The position numbers were made by a program, and so were the translations under genes. Under the pieces are notes generated by a model. The model saw only the letters and a program-made list of their open reading frames with translations, was not told the origin of the DNA and did no database searches. A stretch of 64,000 nucleotides of DNA from positions 248,001 through 312,000 of the forward strand of contig JAMWFC010000032.1 of assembly GCA_027475525.1 (NCBI GenBank). The letters run 5' to 3'. Shown here piece after piece: positions 57,987 through 64,000 of the stretch (position 1 is the first letter of the stretch; each line of letters opens with the position of its first letter). Origin of the DNA: Macrolepiota albuminosa. Its lineage: Eukaryota > Basidiomycota > Agaricomycetes > Agaricales > Agaricaceae.

Positions 57987-58794
57987 TGTCAGGTTCCGCT
58001 GATGACAGGGGCCTCTGGGGGCAAGCAGGTCCTTACTAGGTGGACTCAAAGTCTACGGAGAGTCTCCAGATAACAGAGGGTGAGCTCCAGAGTTTTGGGT
58101 GAGGCGTGGGGTGGCTACAGAGCGCCGGAGTTCATAGAAAGAGGTAGAGCAGGATCCCGGGCTAAGTCTGGAATACGGGGCAGGAGTGGGCGGAGCCTTG
58201 CTAGGGCGGAGGAGAGGAGGGGTGATTGGAAAAAGAGACTGAGACCGGGACACTGAGATTGGAACTGGGAGACTGAGTTAGAATTGAAGTGAGACTTTAG
58301 AGGGCCGAGAGACTTGAGGGAATAAGACAGATAGATTGAGATAAGTACGAAATAGACAAGAGAGTATAGAGATGAGTTTATGGCAATATCAAGACTACCG
58401 TAACGGTTTACTGGCTACCAGCTATATACCTTCGGCGGTTAAGGTCCGGGGCACCTGGGTAAGTTCTGGGGCTAGGCTTCGTGTGTCCAGTCCTGTGCGC
58501 TGTATTGTCCCAGTTGAGTCCTGTGCAGCGTATTGTCCAGGTGCGGGTGTGGCGCCGGGGGATCGGTCAGGCCCCGTTGGTTGGTACAGGGTGGAAAGCT
58601 GGGCGATCGACGGGGCCCGGGGTACAGGGTGCGGGCGCCGGGGTGGGTCCCCTGACTGGGTGGGCACCCACGTGAGTCGTGAGGGCCCCAGGGTGCGGGT
58701 GAGGAGTCGGGGCGCATCGGGGTTTGCATGGTGTGCCGGGGTGGCAGGCCAGGAGGAAGGACGGGCCGGGGTGATGGGGTGACGGGTCGTGACA
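57987..58794 (-). repeat. Chromovirus LTR (5' relative to pol)
   Basis: 808 bp, followed by the CTACC target copy at 58795-58799. Confidence 0.92.
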
Positions 58795-58851
58795 CTACCC
58801 CATTACTGTCCTCAATATGGACTATAAAATTATGACAAAGGTTCTGTTTAT

Positions 58852-59258
58852 TGTAAGGGTGACCTCTGGAGGCTATGGCTCAGCCACACAGCTGGTAGAG
58901 GAAAATCCAAAGAGAACAAGTTCAGGGATGCTCTATGCCAGGATTGATACTTTTGGGGACTCTGAAGCATGAAAAAACAGGACAACAAAACCTTAAAAAA
59001 CTTAAAAATTGCCTAAACAAACAATTGCACAAACAAGGAGCAAACTCTGGCTTATGTAAGCAGTTTGTATGGGCCACACTTGTATGAATGATAGCTAAAG
59101 TACCAGAGCACCTCAAAGGCTGAAAGTAGTACTAATAGATGGTGTTGAAAGAATAGAAGCAGTAAAGTAAAAGAATGACAGAAGAAATAAGAAAATGAAT
59201 GAAAGGAGAATGAAGTAATAAGGAATAAAAGAGGGGAGAAATGAGGAGTTCTCTGACA
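58852..59258 (-). repeat. Ty3 LTR of the TGTCAG family, reverse orientation
   Basis: 407 bp reading TGTAAGGGTGACCTCTGGAG at the left and ending CTCTGACA, the reverse complement of the LTR at 40399. No matching 5-bp target duplication was found (TTTAT on the left, ATCAG on the right), so it may be a rearranged copy. Confidence 0.8.
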
Positions 59259-59261
59259 ATC

Positions 59262-59415
59262 AGACTAGATAAAGCCACACAAGCTATAATATCTAAGTCA
59301 TAGGCAAGCTTCATGAAGAGCCAAAGGATAGAAGACCAAGACTAGATAAAGCCACACAAGCTATAATATCTAAGTCATAGGCAAGCTTCATGAAGAGCCA
59401 AAGGATAGAAGACCA
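59262..59415. repeat. 77-bp exact tandem duplication
   Basis: Bases 59262-59338 recur at 59339-59415, just outside the reversed LTR. Confidence 0.9.
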
Positions 59416-59429
59416 GACTGAGCTAGCCC

Positions 59430-60049
59430 ATTTGATAATAAACTGGTGCAATGCCTCTAAAACTATTGGCATGATTGTTTGAAAAAACCTACAATGGGAT
59501 TCTATACTCCTTCTTGTGAGTTTCTCTAGAAAAATTCAACTTTCTAGATTTATTTATATATATACAGTGAAGGCTTTTCATGAGAATGCTCACACAATAG
59601 TCATTCTAAATAGAAAAAAAGCAATCCAGGGAAGTGTGCTAAGGTAATCATTGTCCTGTTTAATAACACTGCAATCAAATCATCAGCTTAACCAATGACT
59701 ACAGTTTATCTAGTAGAAGACAATTCATATTCCTCCATGCAAAAAACCCTGAAAACATGGTGCAAGGCCTCAGAAGCTAATTTTAATATACCCAAAATAG
59801 TGGCAATTTCTGTAAGATAAAAGAAATTTTATAACAAATTAATATTAACAAGAAAGCCATATCTAGACATGGGATTATCTCTGAAAACATCAAAATTTTA
59901 AGAAATGGAGAGGCTACAAGGCTCCTGTGAGCCTTTGTAGGGAATGACATCAAAAATGTGAATGTGTAGTCCTCAACTATTGAAAAGTTAGTGGAAGAAT
60001 TGAATAGATGAGCAAAGGTCAATCCTACATTAGAAGAGAGAAGATTAAT
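59430..60049 (+). pseudogene. LINE (Tad-like) reverse transcriptase fragment
   Basis: In broken frames: KAFHENAHTIVILNRKKAIQ, a PKIVAISVR-like word, then SENIKILRNGEATRLL, AFVGNDIKNVNV, SSTIEKLVEELNR and NPTLEERRLIV. The last series matches the region after the RT palm in Agaricomycete LINEs as I remember it. TGG codons appear as TGA or TAG (before AFVGN, before SSTIEK). The sequence is cut at 60050 by an LTR. Confidence 0.6.
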
Positions 60050-60220
60050 TGTCACAGGACTCCTTGTTTCTTCCCTCTTTCACTCCTTATTTCTTTCTTC
60101 TCTCTTTATTCATTTCTTTATTTCTTCATTCATTCTTTTACTTTACTGCTTCTATTCTGACAACTCTATCTATTAGTACTACTTTCAGCCTCTGAGATGC
60201 TCTAGTTCTCTAGCTGTAAG
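60050..60220 (+). repeat. Partial Ty3 LTR inserted in the LINE
   Basis: Starts TGTCACAGGACTCC and keeps the CT-rich tract, TCTATCTATTAGTACTACTT and CTCTGAGATGCTCTAG, then loses similarity near 60220. No second flank was found. Confidence 0.65.
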
Positions 60221-61040
60221 GGAAATGCTTAACATCTGCAGAATTCCTTCTACATAGCCAGTGAGCACCAGTGACAAGTGGGAGTCAAGCAGGTGTATAG
60301 GAAAGCAAGAGTCAGATCAGCAAGGCTAGCTGAGCAGTTGGATGTTGCTAGATAGCTTACAGTGGGTTCAGTGTGTAGGCCACAAGAACACTGCTATTGT
60401 TCTGCCTGGAGATATTCTATCCACAGGCTGCCTTTATATACTACATCAGTGAATATTATATTATTAATACTGTTTAACTAATTGGGCCCTGGTATATAAT
60501 AGAGTATGACTAACAATAATTGATACTGAGTAAAATCCATGCATATGACTCAACAAGGCTGACTATTAGAAGATGCAAGAGGATAGGGCAAGACATTGGA
60601 TGTGCTAAGAGTGGGCACATCATCAGACTAAGCTCAGAATAGGGTTGGACACTGTAGTACTTGGTGTAAGTAATCCTGATAGTTCTGTGGCTTCCTTGAA
60701 GTCTTAGAAAGTCACTTCAAATCCACACTGGTGCTTGACAATAACTTGATGTATTTGAAGGTTGGTTACTTTCCAAAATATAAATACTTTAAAAGGTAGA
60801 GGGTTTTCAACAAATTTCAGCCTAAGGGATCCACTCCTTGAAAATCACCAAGCCTTTGCCTATTAATTGCCTGCCTATTCTCTACTCTACTTAGGCTATT
60901 TATACTTCTTTTACAGTGCACAGACTACTAGCTACACATGGCTTTTTGCTCCTCCCAGCTTTCCTGACCTAATTTGTTGTTCTATTTTCCATTTTTGTGA
61001 AGCCTGTTTCAGTGCCACTATTCAATTCTTGTGCCACTGA
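60221..61040. other. Unassigned repeat-like sequence
   Basis: No coding region recognised. AT-rich and without clear repeats to the rest of the window. It ends at the 5' LTR of the terminal Ty3 element. Confidence 0.3.
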
Positions 61041-61530
61041 TGTCAGGGGACTCCTCATTTCTTCCTTCTCTCACTCCTTATCTCTTCACTCTCCTTCCAT
61101 TCATTCTCTTATTTCTTCTGACATTATTTCATTTCACTGTTTCTATTCTTTCAACACTATCTGTTAGTACTACTCTCAGCCCTTGAGATGCTCTGGTTCT
61201 TTAGCCACCATTCAGACAAGTGTGGGCCCACTCAGCACCGCTTCCAGACCACTTATATAAGCCAGAGTTTGCCAGAGTTTGCCCCTTATTTGTACAAGTG
61301 TTTGTGTAGGCAATTTTCGAGTTTTTAAGGTTTTGTTGTACTGTACAGTTGTTTCCCATGCTTCAGAGGCCCCAGAAGTGTCCAACCTGGCATAGGGAAT
61401 CCCTAGACTTGTTCTCTTTGGATCTCCCTCTGCCAGGTGAGTAGCTACCTTGATATTGTCAGTATATATTCTAATACACTTTGGATCTCCCTCTGCCAGC
61501 TGTGTGACTGAGCCACAGCCTCTAGATACA
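61041..61530 (+). repeat. 5' LTR of the terminal Ty3 element
   Basis: Begins TGTCAGGGGACTCC and ends CTAGATACA. It contains a 63-bp partial internal doubling of CTTTGGATCTCCCTCTGCCA that the solo LTR at 40399 lacks. Confidence 0.8.
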
Positions 61531-61644
61531 GCAGAACAAGTCTCTACATTTTGGTCTGGGAGCCCCCTTCAGCCTGCTTGAGCCCTCTCTTGCCCCTTTA
61601 GGTCCCTCCCCCACTGGATTACTCCCTGCCCCTCTGTTGCTTCT

Positions 61645-62909
61645 ATGACCCAACCAGCCCCCTCAGACACTCCCCTGGATGCTTCTGCCCCTCAGGATGA
61701 TGCCTGGGGTCGCTTGCTTGCTCTGGAGACTCAGGTGCAGACTACTCAAGCTTCCCTCACCCTCCACACCACCAAACTTGCTGGATTACGTCAGGCCACA
61801 GACACCATCTCCCATTCCCTTCAGGCCCTCTTAGAGCGCCTCCCTCTCGCTCCTGCCCCTCTCCAGGCACCTCCAGTTAGGGCTGGCACACCCCCAGTCC
61901 CTTGCTTTGGGGCCTCCCCTCCAGTTCATGCCAATCTTCCTCGCACAGCACTCCCAGACGCATTCAATGGTGACCGAGCAATAGGCGAGCGTTTCCTGCA
62001 GTTCTGCATCACCTATATTCAGCTCAGTGGTGAGGCTTTTCCCTCTGATGCTCTCAAGATTGCTTGGGTTCTTTCTTACATGAAGTCTGGGCGAGCTTTG
62101 ACATACGCGCTACGAGTCTTTTGACGCCCTGGAGGAGTGGAGAGTTTTGGAAGTTGGGATCAGTTTGAGAAGGAGTTTCGGACAGAGTTCTTCCCCTTGG
62201 ACCCTGCTAAGGTGGCAGCCCTCACTCTCTGAGATCCTCATTGATATGGGCAGGGGAAGCGGACCCTAGATGAGTACATCGACTCCTTCAGAGCTCTTGC
62301 TGAACAGGCCTGTTATCCGGATGGTCTTCAGCTCTGTCTCACCTTCCGAGATGGCCTCCTTCCCTCTCTCATGGACCGGATCAACAGCATGGCTGAGGGA
62401 CGACCTGATGACACAAGTATTGAGACCTGGTATCAGGTAGCACGTGATCAGTGGCAGCTCATGGAGTTACGACGTGAGCTCCACCGTGGAACTGCCCCTC
62501 ACTCCACCTCACAGGCATCGTTTTCTGCTCATCATCCCATCCAGCCCTCCCTTCCATTTCGCACTCCACCCCCAGCTCAGGTACCTGCAGCACGTCCTCT
62601 TCCTTTTGGAGTACCTATGGATGTTGATGCCTCTCGTCAACGTTCCTCCCTTCCTCTCCTCTGCCGTCACTGTGGAAAGCCTGGTCACTTCGCTCGGTAT
62701 TGTCCCCAGGGGTTAGAGGTGCGCTATCTCTCAGCTTCAGAGCAGGAGGAGCTCCTTCTCCAGCTCCTTGCTGCCCGAGACGTTCGAGGAAACCCCTCCC
62801 CAGATGTACAGACTGAAGCAGAACCTTTGGAGGAGTCCTTGGGTCCTGTGGAAGCTGTAGCAGAACCATCGGATGTGTCCTTTGGTTCTGCAGGGGAGGG
62901 TTTTCAATA
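61645..62909 (+). pseudogene. Gag of the terminal Ty3 element
   Basis: Start MTQPAPSDTPLDASAPQDD. Coiled N-terminal helix (LALETQVQTTQASLTLHTTK), capsid (LPDAFNGDRAIGERFLQFC, WDQFEKEFRTEFFP, TLDEYIDSFRALAEQACYP) and the zinc knuckle CRHCGKPGHFARYC at about 62665-62705. In-frame TGA codons at 62122, 62230 and 62242 interrupt an otherwise continuous frame, the likely result of CGA to TGA. The stop at 62907-62909 appears genuine. Confidence 0.85.
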
Positions 62910-64000
62910 GAGCGACGGATGAGTTGTACGCCTCCGCCGCCTGGTGCTAATCAGTTTACATGTCAATCAGTAGAGTCTTCTAATGTATCACTCCCTGTTC
63001 CTGATTCTCTGACTGAAACTGTAAGCACCCCCTCCGACGTACAAAATACCCCCTTGGTCCAAGCCTCAGCTAAGACCTCCTCTCCTCCTTCCCCTGTCCG
63101 ACAACCACGTGTTCCAGCTTAGGAACGACGCCTTCCTCATTGCTATGTTGTTGCCTCTACTCCCTCTCCCAACTCTCTGCATCTGAATGTGGAGATTGAG
63201 ACAACTGACACTCAGCAGACTCGAAGCGTCATAGCTCTCTTGGACAGTGGTGCTACTGGACTCTTCCTAGACACCCATTATGTGGAACAACACCAGCTCA
63301 CTACCCATCCCCTCTTTCACCCTATTCCAGTCTATAACATTGATGGTATGCTCAATGAAGCTGGATCCGTCCGCTCAGTGGTGGATTTAGTCCTTCGTTA
63401 TCAGACTCATTCGGAGCGTGCAGTCTTTGCGGTTACCAGCCTAGGAAAGCAGGACATGATACTTGGGTTCTCCTGGCTGCGTGATCACAATCCTGAGATT
63501 GACTGGGCCAAGGGTAAGGTGAGCATGAGCCGCTGCCCTCGACGGTGTTCCACATGTGCTAAGGAAGTGAGAGAGGAGCGCAGAGAGTCAGTCCGTGAGC
63601 GTGCTGCTATCCGGGCTTGCCGAGTTGGACACCTCCCCTTTGCAGACCTTGACCTACTGGATCCTCCTCCCTTGGCATTCCCTTATAGAGAGGCCCTCTA
63701 TGAGGACGTTCGAGGTGTAGTGAGTGAAGCCCAGACGGAAGATGGACGCGAGGGTGAATTTGGGTGTGCTCCTGACCCAGAGTCTCCAGATGAGGCTATC
63801 GAGACAGGTGATAGGATTTATGCAACGAGGGTGAATTTGGGTGTGCTCCTGACCCAGAGTCTCCAGATGAGGCTATCGAGACAGGTGATAGGATTTATGC
63901 AACTACATTACGACCTCCACCAACTGTAGCAGAGATTAGAGCTAGCCAAACTACCTCCCAGCGGCTAGCTCAGGCATTTGCTGCCAACTCTGCTCCTAAG
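62910..64000 (+). pseudogene. Protease and start of pol, terminal Ty3 element
   Basis: Pol lies in a different frame from gag, implying frameshifting or a new start. ERRMSCTPPPPGANQF begins the frame; TAG at 63120-63122 interrupts it. The protease reads VIALLDSGATGLFLDTHYVE and MILGFSWLRDHNPEIDW, an intact DSGA motif. After the 77-bp duplication at 63749, the second copy continues as TVAEIRASQTTSQRLAQAF to the window end, the usual lead-in to RT. A stop at 63929 exists only because of that duplication. Confidence 0.82.
63749..63902. repeat. 77-bp exact tandem duplication in pol
   Basis: Bases 63749-63825 recur at 63826-63902. With one copy removed the protein reads GDRIYATTLRPPPTVAEIRA without a break. 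Confidence 0.9.

Larger units (their letters stand above)
48116..58794 (-). mobile_element. Ty3 chromovirus, full length, inactivated
   Basis: 10.7 kb between 808-bp LTRs (TGTCAGGTT to CGTGACA), with target duplication CTACC at 48111-48115 and 58795-58799. On the minus strand the order is gag, two protease domains, RT, RNase H, integrase, chromodomain. A second gene lies antisense between the chromodomain and the 3' LTR. Catalytic residues in RT, RNase H and integrase are changed and many Arg codons are TGA. All these changes are C to T on the plus strand. Confidence 0.92.
61041..64000 (+). mobile_element. Ty3 retrotransposon, 5' portion, truncated by the window end
   Basis: 5' LTR 61041-61530, gag from 61645, protease-pol frame from about 62910 to the end of the window. 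Same LTR family as 40399, 47452, 58852 and 60050. Confidence 0.85.

Noticed and set aside
60215..60361. Small solo LTR from TGTAAG to CTTACA
   Set aside because: The ends look inverted, but no flanking duplication is present and the length (147 bp) is short; support is too weak.

Overview
The window looks like a transposon-dense stretch of a basidiomycete (Agaricomycete) genome. Supporting signs are short GT-AG introns of about 40-90 bp, Helitron, KDZ, Ty3 chromovirus, Ty1/copia, tyrosine-recombinase (YR) retrotransposon and Tad-like LINE sequences side by side, and only two ordinary host genes (a TVP38/VTT membrane protein and an SRPK-like kinase). No rRNA, tRNA or CRISPR was seen. All calls come from reading the sequence and from remembered family motifs; no search was run.

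Layout. 1-3.1 kb: unassigned DNA with imperfect tandem repeats. 3.16-8.03 kb (+): a decayed multi-exon JmjC-domain gene. 8.3-22.4 kb: a Helitron on the minus strand (HUH Rep half, Pif1 helicase, C-terminal cysteine-protease-like domain), broken by in-frame stops and split by an apparently intact 5.7-kb YR retrotransposon (gag with one intron, RT-RNase H, tyrosine recombinase). A 28-bp minisatellite lies outside both Helitron ends in opposite orientations. 22.8-28.5 kb: two uncharacterised spliced genes on opposite strands, followed by a third copy of the same minisatellite and a KDZ transposase remnant (29.6-30.1 kb). 31.0-40.3 kb: a second, dead YR retrotransposon interrupted by a copia element with 282-bp LTRs and target duplication AAGGA. 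40.4-41.5 kb: a solo Ty3 LTR (duplication GACTC) and a palindromic MITE-like element. 41.8-46.3 kb: the two host genes. 47.0-48.1 kb: LINE and LTR debris. 48.1-58.8 kb: a complete but inactivated Ty3 chromovirus (808-bp LTRs, duplication CTACC) with two tandem protease domains and an antisense spliced gene with a Zn2Cys6-like cysteine pattern. 58.9-64 kb: LTR copies, a LINE RT fragment and the 5' part of another Ty3 element running off the window.

Two features affect the whole window. First, there are fourteen direct tandem duplications with a period of exactly 77 bp in unrelated sequence (thirteen perfect, one with a single mismatch). Collapsing one copy restores reading frames wherever coding can be followed. 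This is best read as unmerged 77-bp contig overlaps in the assembly, not biology. Second, old copies decay almost entirely by C:G to T:A change: CGA to TGA stops, catalytic Asp to Asn and Gly to Arg, and LTR pairs that differ almost only by transitions. That fits cytosine methylation or a RIP-like process acting on repeats. The YR element at 11.8-17.5 kb escapes this and is the best candidate for a recent insertion.
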